Assembly (NCBI GenBank): GCA_049974825.1
Contig: JBNGDJ010000038.1
Location: forward strand, 1 to 20,145
Origin: JBKHDT01 sp049974825
GTDB taxonomy: Bacteria > Pseudomonadota > Gammaproteobacteria > Halothiobacillales > Halothiobacillaceae
Direction: 5' to 3'
Length of the DNA stretch: 20,145 bases
The notes under the pieces are model-generated. The model saw only the letters and a list, made by a program, of their open reading frames with translations, did not search any database and was not told where the DNA came from. Positions 1 to 7,541 of this stretch are shown here, in pieces (the first letter of the stretch is position 1; the number at the start of each line of letters is the position of its first letter). Position numbers and translations under genes: made by a program.

Positions 1-53
1 ATGCCCATGCCGGCCTTGAAGTCGTGCATGGTCTGGCTCATGTCATTGCTCAT
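1..53 (-). CDS. N-terminus of an unidentified protein (partial, runs off the window start)
   Basis: Only the first 17 codons are inside the window. Read leftward from an ATG at 53-51 they give MSNDMSQTMHDFKAGMG. A good Shine-Dalgarno sequence, GGGGAG at 68-63, lies 9 nt upstream of this ATG, which is the main reason to call a gene here. The polar, Met-rich start has no signal peptide or membrane segment in the visible part. It could suit a small cytoplasmic or envelope-associated protein, but the family cannot be named from 17 residues. It lies downstream of the HI0933-family gene on the same strand, with repeat copy A between them, so that element would sit in its 5' untranslated region. Confidence 0.6.
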   Translation of the reverse strand, partial: MSNDMSQTMHDFKAGMG

Positions 54-96
54 CTCGGGCGTCTCCCCTGGTTGGTTGTCGATCGGCTTCAAGCCT

Positions 97-248
97 GAGA
101 CTCAGCACAAAGCCATCCTCAGGCTTCATGCAGGAATGCCAGGGCCGATACACGCTCGGCCCTGGCTCCGTGATTCAATGGCTTGCGCCATTGTGCGTCA
201 GGGCATCCATGCCCTGCACGGCAAGGTCTGCGTTCGTGCGGACCTTGT
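97..248 (-). repeat. Multi-hairpin intergenic repeat, copy A (five stem-loops)
   Basis: A chain of inverted repeats, listed here in + strand order. H5 has arms 105-114/122-131. H4 is 138-148/156-166, a perfect 11-bp stem with a 7-nt loop. H3 is 177-182/187-192. H2 is 199-205/210-216, a perfect 7-bp stem. H1 is 222-231/238-247, 10 bp with one wobble. The reverse complement matches copies D and E in sequence and hairpin order, so the element's sense strand is the minus strand here, the same as the flanking genes. Its H5 end stops 43 nt before the start codon of the gene at 53. No open frame in it looks real. Confidence 0.85.
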
Positions 249-249
249 C

Positions 250-293
250 TTGAATCCTCGCAGTGTGGGGATTCAATGTCACGGGTTCGTGAC
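250..293 (-). other. Two additional stem-loops between copy A and the HI0933-family gene
   Basis: Two perfect inverted repeats adjoin copy A. One has 8-bp arms at 250-257 and 269-276; the other has 6-bp arms at 278-283 and 288-293 with a 4-nt loop. They lie 50-93 nt beyond the stop codon of the flavoprotein gene. They may act as transcript-end or processing structures, but no T-run follows on the minus strand, so a classical intrinsic terminator is not supported. They are not seen next to the other copies. Confidence 0.5.
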
Positions 294-342
294 GGCAGCC
301 GTGGCCGACAGGATTCATGATGCACGTTGTGCAGCGGCTGCA

Positions 343-1548
343 TCAAAGGCTCTGGGCGCAGCAGACGGCAGAGGACCAGGCCCACTGGAAGTTGTGGCCG
401 CCAAGCTGGCCGGTGACATCCAGGACCTCGCCAATAAATCGCAGCCCCGGAAGGTCCCGCACCGAGAAGTCCTTCGAGGAGATATGCCGGGTGTCGACGC
501 CGCCGAGCGTGACCTCCGCCGTGCGGTAACCCTCGGTGCCCGCGGGCGTGATTCTCCAGTCCGTCAGGTCGCGGGCCACTGCTTCAAGCTCGGCATGACG
601 CCAATCCGCGAGACCGCGGTTTGCATCTCCCGGCTGCCAGCCGGCCAGCTCGTCTGCCAAACGTTTGGGAAGTCGCTGGTTCAGCCAACGTACCAGGCCG
701 GCTCGCGGATGGTCCTGCTGCCAGGTTTTCAGCGACTCGAAAACCGCCTCCGCGCCGCCTTCATCCGGCAGCAAGTCCACATGAAGTTCGTCGCCCGGTT
801 GCCAGTAGCTTGAGATCTGGAGCATGGCCGGTCCGGAAAGGCCGCGATGGGTCACGAGCATGGGTTCCCGGAAGGACTGCCCCCGACAATGCACCCGAAC
901 TTCGCTGGTAATCCCCGAAAGGGGCGCCAGCCGGGACTTGAGTTCCGGGTGCAGGGTAAAGGGCACCAGGGCCGCGCGGGTTGGTTTCACATCAAGGCCG
1001 AATTGCCGCGCAATTTCGTAGCCAAAGCCTGTCGCCCCCATGGTCGGAATCGACAGGCCACCCGTGGCCACCACCAGCGATCCGCAGTCCAAACGCCCCC
1101 GGCTGGTGGCGATCGAGAACCCTTCACTACGAGACTCGATCCGCTCAATACGGGTTTTCATTCGGATTTCGGCACCGGCCCATTCGCACTCGGTCAGCAG
1201 CATGTTCAACAAATCCCGGGCGCTTTCACGGCAGAACAACTGCCCGGGGGTCTTCTCGACATGGTCCAGCCCGTGGCGATCCACGAGATCCAGAAAGTCC
1301 CAGGGGGTGTAGCGCTTGAGGGCCGAAATGCAGAAAGCCGGGTTGTCTCCGAGAAAGTGTTCGGGGCCGCAGGCGGTATTGGTGAAATTGCAGCGACCGC
1401 CGCCGGACATCAGAATTTTCTTTCCGGGCCGGTCGGCATGGTCGATCACCAGCACGCTCAGTCCCCGGTAACTTGCCTGGGCAGCGCACATCAGGCCCGC
1501 CGCACCGGCCCCAATAATGACCACGTCAAAGCGCTGAATCGAGGCCAT
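343..1548 (-). CDS. HI0933/YhiN-family FAD-dependent oxidoreductase
   Basis: This 401-residue protein belongs to the HI0933 (YhiN/BaiN-like) flavoprotein family, usually annotated as NAD(P)/FAD-dependent oxidoreductase or aminoacetone oxidase family. The true substrate is unknown for most members. An N-terminal Rossmann FAD-binding motif, GAGAAG at residues 13-18, follows a beta strand. The family signature GGGRCNFTN lies at 49-57, and the C-terminal flavin-binding motif GEVLDVTGQLGGHNFQWAW is near the end. The frame stays open upstream to 1704, but the start is set at 1548 because family homology begins there and the diguanylate cyclase gene stops only 4 nt earlier (stop 1555-1553, ATG 1548-1546). 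The two are presumably co-transcribed. The length is normal and nothing is broken. Confidence 0.93.
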   Translation of the reverse strand: MASIQRFDVVIIGAGAAGLMCAAQASYRGLSVLVIDHADRPGKKILMSGGGRCNFTNTACGPEHFLGDNPAFCISALKRYTPWDFLDLVDRHGLDHVEKTPGQLFCRESARDLLNMLLTECEWAGAEIRMKTRIERIESRSEGFSIATSRGRLDCGSLVVATGGLSIPTMGATGFGYEIARQFGLDVKPTRAALVPFTLHPELKSRLAPLSGITSEVRVHCRGQSFREPMLVTHRGLSGPAMLQISSYWQPGDELHVDLLPDEGGAEAVFESLKTWQQDHPRAGLVRWLNQRLPKRLADELAGWQPGDANRGLADWRHAELEAVARDLTDWRITPAGTEGYRTAEVTLGGVDTRHISSKDFSVRDLPGLRFIGEVLDVTGQLGGHNFQWAWSSAVCCAQSL

Positions 1549-1552
1549 GCGG

Positions 1553-2779
1553 TCAGCCCCCCGAGCGGCGCTGCCGGCCGGTCGCCTTGTCCGCGTACAT
1601 TCGCTGGTCGGCCACCTGCAACAGCGCGTCGGGGTCCTGTGCATCCTCCGGCCAGCAGGCGATGCCAATGCTCGGCGAGAGACTGACCGATACGCCCACA
1701 TCAAGGCTTACCTCCTCGGAAAGGAGGCTTCGGAGGGTTTCGGGCAGTTGAAGGGCATCAGGGTGCCCCGCTGGATGCAGCAGCACGAACTCGTCCCCAC
1801 CCAGGCGGGCAGCGAGCGCGTCCCGATCAATGGCAAACTCCGCGAGCCGCCGACCCAGAATGGCCAGCAACTGGTCTCCCGCCGCGTGACCGAGCCGGTC
1901 ATTGACCGGCTTGAAATCGTTCAGATCAACGTAGACAACAAGCCACTTCTCGTCCGGTTGGTTTGCAGACGGACTGGCCATCAGGTCTTCAAGCCGCGCA
2001 TAGAAGGCGCGCCGGTTGCTCAGACCCGTCAGCGGGTCGTGGCTGGCATCAAAATTCAGGCGATGGTTGACCGCTTCAAGCTGCTCACCCTGCTGGCGCA
2101 CTGCTCGCTGCAGACTGGCGAGGCTGCGCAGCGTCAGCCACATCAGCCCAACCGCGAAAAGCAGGCCGATCACCCCGGCCTGCATCATGAAGCTTCTCGC
2201 TTCACGGCCAACCGTGCGTGCCTGCTGCATGGCAGCTTCCATCTTCTGGCGCTCGTGGGTGCGCAGTTGCTCAATTATCTGGTCGAAGGCACGGTCACGA
2301 TCAAAAAGCTGCGCCCCGAGCAGGGCCATGGCTTCATCGACCTGTCCGTCACCCGCCAGGCGCACAATGCGCTGCTGAAGAGTGACGATCTCGGGGATCA
2401 GGGCATCTTGCTCTTCGAGATACGCCTGGGAAAGCGGATCTTCCAGTCTCTCCCGCAATTGGGACCGCACCGCACCGACCCGGTTGCCCCAGGTGTCGAA
2501 CTGCATCCGCAGTGCGTCACGCTCGAAAGGATCGTCCGTCAAAAGCTGGTTTACCAGGCTCTGATGGCGGTTGTAGGCCGCCTCAAGCAGGTCTGTGGTC
2601 AGCTGCACGTTTTCACTGCGCTGGTCGATGACCTCATCAAGCATGTCGAGCAGTCGTTCGTTCTGCCACAGGCCATTGACGGTAACCAGGGTCATGCCCG
2701 AGAGCAGCATGGCGAAGGCAATGGTCATCACCCAGGTCAGTCGACCGGCCGCCTTGGAGAGAAATCGAGAAAACTGCAT
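1553..2779 (-). CDS. Membrane-bound GGDEF diguanylate cyclase
   Basis: A 408-residue protein predicted to make cyclic di-GMP from two GTP. Residues about 11-34 form a first membrane helix. Residues 35-195 are a mostly helical, probably periplasmic sensor region resembling four-helix-bundle input domains. A second membrane helix lies at about 198-219, followed by a short linker and a GGDEF domain from about 243. The domain opens with HDPLTGLSNRRAF, and the intact active site GGDEF is at 327-331. The RxxD inhibitory site expected nine residues before GGDEF is absent, so product feedback through that site is unlikely. The ATG at 2779 is preferred over upstream frame extension because AAGGA lies about 11 nt before it and the membrane helix follows directly. 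No EAL domain is present. Confidence 0.93.
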   Translation of the reverse strand: MQFSRFLSKAAGRLTWVMTIAFAMLLSGMTLVTVNGLWQNERLLDMLDEVIDQRSENVQLTTDLLEAAYNRHQSLVNQLLTDDPFERDALRMQFDTWGNRVGAVRSQLRERLEDPLSQAYLEEQDALIPEIVTLQQRIVRLAGDGQVDEAMALLGAQLFDRDRAFDQIIEQLRTHERQKMEAAMQQARTVGREARSFMMQAGVIGLLFAVGLMWLTLRSLASLQRAVRQQGEQLEAVNHRLNFDASHDPLTGLSNRRAFYARLEDLMASPSANQPDEKWLVVYVDLNDFKPVNDRLGHAAGDQLLAILGRRLAEFAIDRDALAARLGGDEFVLLHPAGHPDALQLPETLRSLLSEEVSLDVGVSVSLSPSIGIACWPEDAQDPDALLQVADQRMYADKATGRQRRSGG

Positions 2780-2810
2780 GAATTCCTTCGTCCTTGGGTT
2801 CGGTTCCCTG

Positions 2811-2900
2811 GGGAAACTCTGCACGAATCCATCCATGGATTCGTGGGCTAACGCCAGCTGAATACGTCAGCTGGCGGAGCCCGCGTTCAGACACGCATGG
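2811..2900 (-). repeat. Intergenic repeat, copy B (short form: H5 + H6)
   Basis: This fills most of the gap between the kinase-fusion gene and the diguanylate cyclase gene. It begins with the family end sequence GGGGAAACTCTGCA. A perfect 24-nt palindromic hairpin H5 follows, with arms 2822-2832/2835-2845. Then comes H6, a perfect 10-bp stem (2852-2861 and 2867-2876) with a 5-nt loop. A tail sharing CGCGTTCAGACA with copy C follows; H1-H4 are missing. Read on the minus strand, H5 ends about 31 nt before the diguanylate cyclase ATG, so it would sit in that gene's leader. Confidence 0.75.
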
Positions 2901-2909
2901 CCCGGTGGA

Positions 2910-4499
2910 TTACGTGGATTGTTCTCCGACGAGCAGCTCCAGCAACTCGGCGATCTGGCTGCCAATGGGCGCATCGCAGCGAATCCGCAGCGCCCGGGCC
3001 TGCTCTTCGCCACTCAGGGGCTCGCGGCTGGCAAGCTGCGCATGAAGCACCGACAGGTCGGCCTCGGACAAGTCATTGCCGGCTTCGAGCCGTTCGGAAA
3101 CGAAACGTTCCAGCGTTTCCCGGTCGCAATGCATGTCGAGGATGTGAAAGGCCACGTCATGCGTCGCGGCGATGCGAGACCAGGGAGCCCGCCGGGCAGC
3201 TTCAAGAAAGGTGGCGTCGGCCACCACGGGGTAGCCGGCCGCAAGCACGTCTTCGGCCAGGGCCTGCATCTTGCCGTAGGTCGCATCGCTGGCTTCCCGG
3301 CTGTAGATGCCCGTGCCCAGACCGTCTTTTTCGTCACGCTGCCCGGAAAACAGGCGCTGGCGCACGGCGTCGGATCGAATCTGGATTGCCCCGGTTGCCT
3401 CCACGACGGCCCGGCCGGCAATGGACTTGCCGCTGCCGGAGACGCCATGGGTCATGGCGACAAAGCGCGGAAGCGGTTGCATCAGACGTTCGGCCAGGTC
3501 GGCATAGCGGCGGTAGGTATTCCAGATGGCGTCTCGACCGGATTCGTCCGCATGATGCAAGCCGAGCAGGGCAACCTTCGCCCGGACCATGGCTCGATAG
3601 ACCTGGTAGTACCGCAGCAGGGGCAGGGCCTCGTAATCGCCGCTGACTTCCAGGTAGCGATTCAACAGCCGGCGGGCATGTGCAACAAGCGCGCGATCTT
3701 CCAGGTCCATCAGCAGGAAGGCCAGGTCGTTGGCGACATCAATCCAGCGAAAGTCGTCGTTGAACTCGATGCCGTCAAAGATCACCAGATCATTGTCAAG
3801 CAACGCCATATTGGCCAGGTGCATGTCACCGTGGCATTCCCGGACTCGGTCGGATGCCTTGCGCCGGACAATGTGGCCGGACAGGACCTCATGCTGCGCA
3901 CGGGTCCATCGGGCAATGCGTTCAAGCTGCTCGGCCAGCCCCTTGTCTTCAAGAAATTCGCCGATCTGCTCGAAGTTCTGGCCCATCGGCGCGTAGACCA
4001 CCTCGGGTGTGCCAAATCGGGTCCCTGGGTCAGCGACGGCCGCCTGCTCATGAAAGTGAGCCAAAGTGGTTGCGATCTCGTCCATCCGCTCCAGTGACAG
4101 CTCGCCGGCTGCGGCCACCCGGTCCAGCTGCCTGTCCTGGTCGAATCGCTGCATCACGACCATGAATTCCATCGGATTTTCCGTTTCCCCTGGTTCGGGT
4201 GCTTCAGGGGAGCCGCCCACCGGTTCGACTGCAAGGTACAGTCGCCCTGCCAGTCGGCGGTTCAGCCGCAGCTCCTCCGCGCAGAACCGCTTGCGTCGCT
4301 CAAGCGTGGAGAAATCCAGAAAGCCGAAGTCCATCGGCTTTTTGATCTTGTAGGCCCGGTCGCCGACCAGCAGCACGTGCGAGATGTGCGTTTGAATATG
4401 CGTGATCGCATCCTGGCTGAGCTGGTGACGGCGGGCCAGGGCAGGCTTGATTCGTTCGACCAGGTCGGCCTGGGTTTCGGCTGTGCGTTCTTCGTGCAT
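2910..4499 (-). CDS. APH-like kinase fused to an AAA/P-loop kinase domain
   Basis: A 529-residue two-domain protein matching the architecture annotated as bifunctional aminoglycoside phosphotransferase/ATP-binding protein (COG2187 fused to COG0645). Residues about 1-340 form an aminoglycoside-phosphotransferase-like fold with catalytic loop HGDMHLAN at 223-230 and metal-binding segment FDGIEF at 241-246. Residues about 345-520 form a P-loop kinase domain with Walker A GVSGSGKS at 352-359, resembling gluconate-kinase or zeta-type small kinases. The substrate is unknown, and the family name is not evidence of antibiotic resistance. An ATG at 4499 is chosen; an adjacent in-frame TTG at 4502 is possible. 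AAGAG about 10 nt upstream is a modest ribosome site. The gene is divergent from mrcB and lies upstream of the diguanylate cyclase gene on the same strand. Confidence 0.9.
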   Translation of the reverse strand: MHEERTAETQADLVERIKPALARRHQLSQDAITHIQTHISHVLLVGDRAYKIKKPMDFGFLDFSTLERRKRFCAEELRLNRRLAGRLYLAVEPVGGSPEAPEPGETENPMEFMVVMQRFDQDRQLDRVAAAGELSLERMDEIATTLAHFHEQAAVADPGTRFGTPEVVYAPMGQNFEQIGEFLEDKGLAEQLERIARWTRAQHEVLSGHIVRRKASDRVRECHGDMHLANMALLDNDLVIFDGIEFNDDFRWIDVANDLAFLLMDLEDRALVAHARRLLNRYLEVSGDYEALPLLRYYQVYRAMVRAKVALLGLHHADESGRDAIWNTYRRYADLAERLMQPLPRFVAMTHGVSGSGKSIAGRAVVEATGAIQIRSDAVRQRLFSGQRDEKDGLGTGIYSREASDATYGKMQALAEDVLAAGYPVVADATFLEAARRAPWSRIAATHDVAFHILDMHCDRETLERFVSERLEAGNDLSEADLSVLHAQLASREPLSGEEQARALRIRCDAPIGSQIAELLELLVGEQST

Positions 4500-4566
4500 C
4501 AAGTGGTGGCTCTTGTGGGTTGGCGGGTTGAGAGAAGGGCGGATGCCTCCTTTTCCGGCATCCTGT

Positions 4567-4572
4567 TAGAAT
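4567..4572 (+). promoter_or_regulatory. Possible -10 element for mrcB
   Basis: TAGAAT differs from the sigma-70 -10 consensus at one position and lies in the divergent region, pointing towards mrcB. No convincing -35 is present 16-18 nt upstream. If used, the mrcB transcript would carry a leader of about 345 nt containing the inverted repeat at 4620-4662 and repeat copy C. This is a weak call. Confidence 0.25.
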
Positions 4573-4619
4573 CCTGAGCGGAGATGACACGCCGGGTGTC
4601 GGAATGGCCCCGCCGGATT

Positions 4620-4662
4620 CAGGCAGGAGTCAGGACGGGCTGAATCTGGGCTGTCCTGCCTG
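4620..4662. repeat. Inverted repeat (9-bp arms) abutting copy C
   Basis: CAGGCAGGA at 4620-4628 pairs with TCCTGCCTG at 4654-4662 around a 25-nt spacer. The right arm runs directly into the GGGAAACT end of repeat copy C. It is not part of the consensus seen at other copies. It lies in the probable mrcB leader and could be an RNA hairpin or a protein-binding dyad. Confidence 0.5.
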
Positions 4663-4847
4663 GGGAAACTTTGCATCAATCCCTTCCTGGATTTGCACGC
4701 TTGTGCCAGCCATACGCGTCAGCTGGCGGAGGACGCGTTCAGACAGCGACCGGCGCAGGCTCGGCAAGTCAATGGCCTGCGCCATTTCCAGCCAGGACAT
4801 CCATGCCCGGCAGGGGAATCTGACGCATTCATGCAGAGGTCCCCTTG
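4661..4847 (-). repeat. Intergenic repeat, copy C (degenerate long form with H6 in place of H4)
   Basis: It starts with the family end GGGGAAACT and a decayed H5 (about 4663-4697). H6 follows, with 6-bp arms at 4705-4710 and 4722-4727, then a tail shared with copy B (CGCGTTCAGACA). H3 is intact at 4771-4776/4781-4786. A decayed H2 lies around 4795-4812 and a decayed H1 at about 4813-4844. The order H5-H6-H3-H2-H1 parallels copy A except that H4 is replaced. Its sense strand is minus, so it lies antisense in the leader of mrcB. Confidence 0.7.
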
Positions 4848-4924
4848 ACCCGATTCGTGGCGCCTCGCCCGTACGGTGGCGTCTTCCATCCCCCGTATCT
4901 TACCCCGGTTCGAACCTCTGTTTC

Positions 4925-7207
4925 ATGGCCAAGCGCAAACAACCTGGGCGTCGAAAGACCCGCCGAACCCGAGTCGGCCTGCGCAAGGTGCTCGGGTTCG
5001 GCTTCAAGCTCGCAGTCGCGTTGCTGCTGGTTGGTGGGGTGTTTCTCGCCCTGTGGGTCGCCTATCTCGACAAGCAGGTTCAGGAACGCTTTGCCGGCGC
5101 GCTCTGGGCGGTCCCCGCGAAAGTCTACGGGCGTCCGCTGGAATTGTACGAAGGGGCGCCGGTTGATCGTGATGCGCTGGTGCGCGAGTTGCAGGCGCTG
5201 GGTTACCGCGAGAGTCGGGAAACCGACCGGCCGGGGCGCTGGCGAGACCTGGGACCGGAACTTGAGTTGCACCTGCGCAGCTTTGAATACTGGGACGGAG
5301 CTGAGCCGGGCGGCGTGTTCCGGGTTGCCTTTTCGCAGGACTCGGTGCGCCGTATTCGCGATGCCCGGGGTCAGCCGGTCGGGATTGTTCGGCTGGACGC
5401 GCCGCTGATCGGCAACTTCTACGCGGACCAGGCCGAGGACCGGTTGCTGCTGCGTCTTGAGGAGACCCCACCGGCCCTGGTCAAGACTCTGCTGGCGGTG
5501 GAGGATCGCCAGTTTTTTGATCACGGCGGGCTGAACCCCCTGGCAATCCTGCGCGCGGCCATCACCAACCTGGCGACCGGGCGGACGGTGCAGGGCGGCA
5601 GCACCATTACGCAGCAGCTGGCCAAGAACCTGTTTCTGAGTTCGGAGCGGACCTACCGGCGCAAGGCGGCCGAGGCCATCATCGCGTTGATTCTGGAGGT
5701 GCGCTACAGCAAGGAAAAGATCCTGGAGGCCTACCTCAACGAGATCTACCTCGGCCAGGACGGGGCGCGGGCGATCCACGGCTTCGGCCTGGCCTCCGAA
5801 TTTTATTTCGGCCGGCCGGTGGAGGAGCTGGAAATCGACCAGATCGCGCTGCTGGTCGGGATGGTCAAGGGGGCGTCCTATTACAACCCGCGGCGCAATC
5901 CCGAAAGGGCCCGGTCCCGGCGCAACGTGGTGTTGTCGGTCATGCAGGGCGAAGGACTCCTGCCGCCCGAGTGGCTGAACCCGTTGCAGGCCCGGCCGCT
6001 GGGCGTGTTGCCCCGCCCCGGCGCGGCGGCGGGCAACCCGGGGTTCATGCAGCTTGTTCGACGCCAGCTCGCCCGTGACTACAGCGAGGCGGACCTGCGC
6101 ACGCGCGGGCTGCGCATCTTTACGACCTTCGACCCACAGGTGCAGTACCACCTGGAGCAGGCAGTAATCGGGACGCTGTCGCAGATCGAGCGCGCCCGCG
6201 ATCTGCCATCCGGCTCGCTGGAGGCAGCCGCGGTGGTGGTGGATGTTGCCTCGGCCGAAATCCAGGCGCTGGTTGGCGGACGGGCTGCGGACTACGCGGG
6301 CTTCAACCGGGCGCTGGATGCGCGACGACAGATCGGCTCGCTGATCAAGCCTGCGATCTACCTGACTGCCCTGGCACGGCCGGAAGAATACTCACTGATC
6401 ACGCCGCTGGATGACACGCCCATCACCATCGAGCAGCGCGGCAGTCAGCCATGGACGCCCCGCAATTACGACAATCGCTTTGTCGGCAAGCTGCCGCTAT
6501 ACCGGGCACTGGCCGAGTCGCGCAACGTGCCCGCCGTGCGCCTGGGCATGGCGCTTGGACTGGATGCGGTCGATCGCACCCTCCAGCAGATGGGCGCGGA
6601 AGGGCAGGGGATCGACTACCCGGCCGACCTGCTCGGCTCGCAGGAGCACAGCGTGATGGAGGTGGCGGGGATGTACCATACCCTCGCAAGCGAGGGGTTT
6701 CGGATGCCTTTGCGGGCCATCCGGTCGGTGATTGATGCCCGGGGTCGTCCGCTCACGCGCTATCCCCTGTCGGTCAGTCGGGTGGTGGATCCGGCCGCTG
6801 CCTACCTGGTCAATCACGCGCTCAAGGCGGCGGTCTCCGAGGGAACCGGGCGCGCGATCTACCGCAGTCTTTCGCCCGAATTGGCGATTGCCGGCAAAAC
6901 CGGCACCACCAACGGGAGTCGTGACAGCTGGTTTGCGGGATTCAGCGGTGACCGACTTGGCGTGGTCTGGGTCGGGCGCGATGACAACGGCTCCACCGGC
7001 CTGACCGGCTCCAGCGGTGCGCTTCCGGTGTGGGTCGATGCCTTTTCCCGGCTTGACCTGCAGCCGGGCAGCACCCCGCCGCCGGCGGGCATTGGCACCG
7101 CACATGTCGACGTGGATCGGGGGGTTCGCGTGCCGCAGTTCTGTGCCGGTCACCTGATGCCTTTCGCGGCCGGCCAGTATCCACCACGGGTGCCGACCTG
7201 CCCGTGA
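4925..7207 (+). CDS. mrcB: Penicillin-binding protein 1b (bifunctional glycosyltransferase/transpeptidase)
   Basis: A class A PBP of 760 residues that polymerises lipid II and cross-links peptidoglycan at the inner membrane. A basic cytoplasmic tail is followed by a membrane helix at about 27-47. A UB2H-like region lies at about 65-150, the segment that binds the LpoB activator in PBP1b. The GT51 domain follows, with AVEDRQFFDHGG (catalytic Glu193) and GGSTITQQLAKN at about 225-235. The transpeptidase domain has SLIK with nucleophile Ser472, SRN at 532-534 and KTGTT at 658-662. The frame is open upstream to 4604, but that stretch crosses repeat copy C. The ATG at 4925, followed by the basic tail and membrane helix, is the believable start. 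No strong ribosome site is visible. Confidence 0.95.
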   Translation: MAKRKQPGRRKTRRTRVGLRKVLGFGFKLAVALLLVGGVFLALWVAYLDKQVQERFAGALWAVPAKVYGRPLELYEGAPVDRDALVRELQALGYRESRETDRPGRWRDLGPELELHLRSFEYWDGAEPGGVFRVAFSQDSVRRIRDARGQPVGIVRLDAPLIGNFYADQAEDRLLLRLEETPPALVKTLLAVEDRQFFDHGGLNPLAILRAAITNLATGRTVQGGSTITQQLAKNLFLSSERTYRRKAAEAIIALILEVRYSKEKILEAYLNEIYLGQDGARAIHGFGLASEFYFGRPVEELEIDQIALLVGMVKGASYYNPRRNPERARSRRNVVLSVMQGEGLLPPEWLNPLQARPLGVLPRPGAAAGNPGFMQLVRRQLARDYSEADLRTRGLRIFTTFDPQVQYHLEQAVIGTLSQIERARDLPSGSLEAAAVVVDVASAEIQALVGGRAADYAGFNRALDARRQIGSLIKPAIYLTALARPEEYSLITPLDDTPITIEQRGSQPWTPRNYDNRFVGKLPLYRALAESRNVPAVRLGMALGLDAVDRTLQQMGAEGQGIDYPADLLGSQEHSVMEVAGMYHTLASEGFRMPLRAIRSVIDARGRPLTRYPLSVSRVVDPAAAYLVNHALKAAVSEGTGRAIYRSLSPELAIAGKTGTTNGSRDSWFAGFSGDRLGVVWVGRDDNGSTGLTGSSGALPVWVDAFSRLDLQPGSTPPPAGIGTAHVDVDRGVRVPQFCAGHLMPFAAGQYPPRVPTCP

Positions 7208-7257
7208 AAAGCCTTGGGTAGCCCGCCTGTATCTGGGTGTTCGAAGTGCTGGGCAGA

Positions 7258-7413
7258 AAGGCAAGGTCTGCACGAATGCAGACCTTGCCGTGCCGGTCTC
7301 GGATGCCCTGCCGCACAATGGCGCAAGCCATTGAATCGCTGAGCCTGGGCCGAGCATGTATCGACCCGGGCGTGTCTGCATGAATCCATGGATGGATTTG
7401 TGCAGAGTTTCCC
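7258..7413 (+). repeat. Multi-hairpin intergenic repeat, copy D
   Basis: Located 51 nt after the mrcB stop. H1 is a perfect 12-bp stem (7260-7271/7278-7289, 6-nt loop). H2 is decayed. H3 is 7317-7322/7327-7332 with loop GCAA, a GNRA-type tetraloop in RNA. H4 is 7343-7353/7361-7371, with one T:G pair and one mismatch. H5 is 7375-7406, and the copy ends in GTTTCCC. The 112 nt at 7301-7412 align without gaps to 17310-17421 with about nine differences. The sense strand matches the surrounding genes. H1 has no T-run after it, so it is not a standard terminator, though it could protect or end the mrcB transcript. Confidence 0.88.
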
Positions 7414-7495
7414 TTGGCGCAAAAGCCGCTGGCATGCGAGGCATGTCAAATGTCCCTTTGGCTCGGTCAGGATGATTCGCCGGCCGGGCATCTGG

Positions 7496-7501
7496 TAGAC
7501 T
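7496..7501 (+). promoter_or_regulatory. Possible -10 element for the trp-acc-pur operon
   Basis: TAGACT lies 40 nt upstream of the trpF ATG, a plausible distance for a -10 box with a short leader. The -35 region is poor at every normal spacing. No leader peptide with Trp codons and no attenuator-like structure is visible before trpF. This is a weak call made from position. Confidence 0.25.
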
Positions 7502-7541
7502 TTCGCGACTTTCCTGCCCGGAGGCTTCGAGTCAATCCACC

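Noticed and set aside
1..813. Long rightward open frame (270 codons) at the window start
   Set aside because: It runs across repeat copy A and antisense to the clear HI0933-family gene, and its translation resembles no protein. Antisense frames stay open easily in GC-rich DNA.
1547..2851. Rightward 434-codon frame opposite the diguanylate cyclase gene
   Set aside because: The opposite strand encodes a complete GGDEF protein with intact motifs, so this frame is its shadow.
2919..4097. Rightward 392-codon frame opposite the kinase-fusion gene
   Set aside because: Antisense to a protein with clear Walker A and HGDMHLAN motifs; no recognisable domain of its own.
2910..4499. Aminoglycoside resistance gene
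   Set aside because: Only the fold is shared. The two-domain architecture is a widespread chromosomal family of unknown substrate, and the context gives no hint of resistance.
4604..4924. In-frame 107-codon extension of mrcB from an upstream ATG
   Set aside because: It would translate repeat copy C and an inverted repeat, and puts a non-homologous stretch before the normal basic tail and membrane helix.
4829..6151. Leftward 440-codon frame opposite mrcB
   Set aside because: Antisense to the glycosyltransferase part of PBP1b and without family resemblance.
7260..7289. H1 hairpin after mrcB as an intrinsic terminator
   Set aside because: The stem is strong but is followed by CGTGCCGG, with no T-run, and the same hairpin occurs in other copies as part of the repeat.
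7414..7541. Tryptophan attenuator before trpF
   Set aside because: No short leader peptide with Trp codons and no alternative terminator/antiterminator pair could be found.
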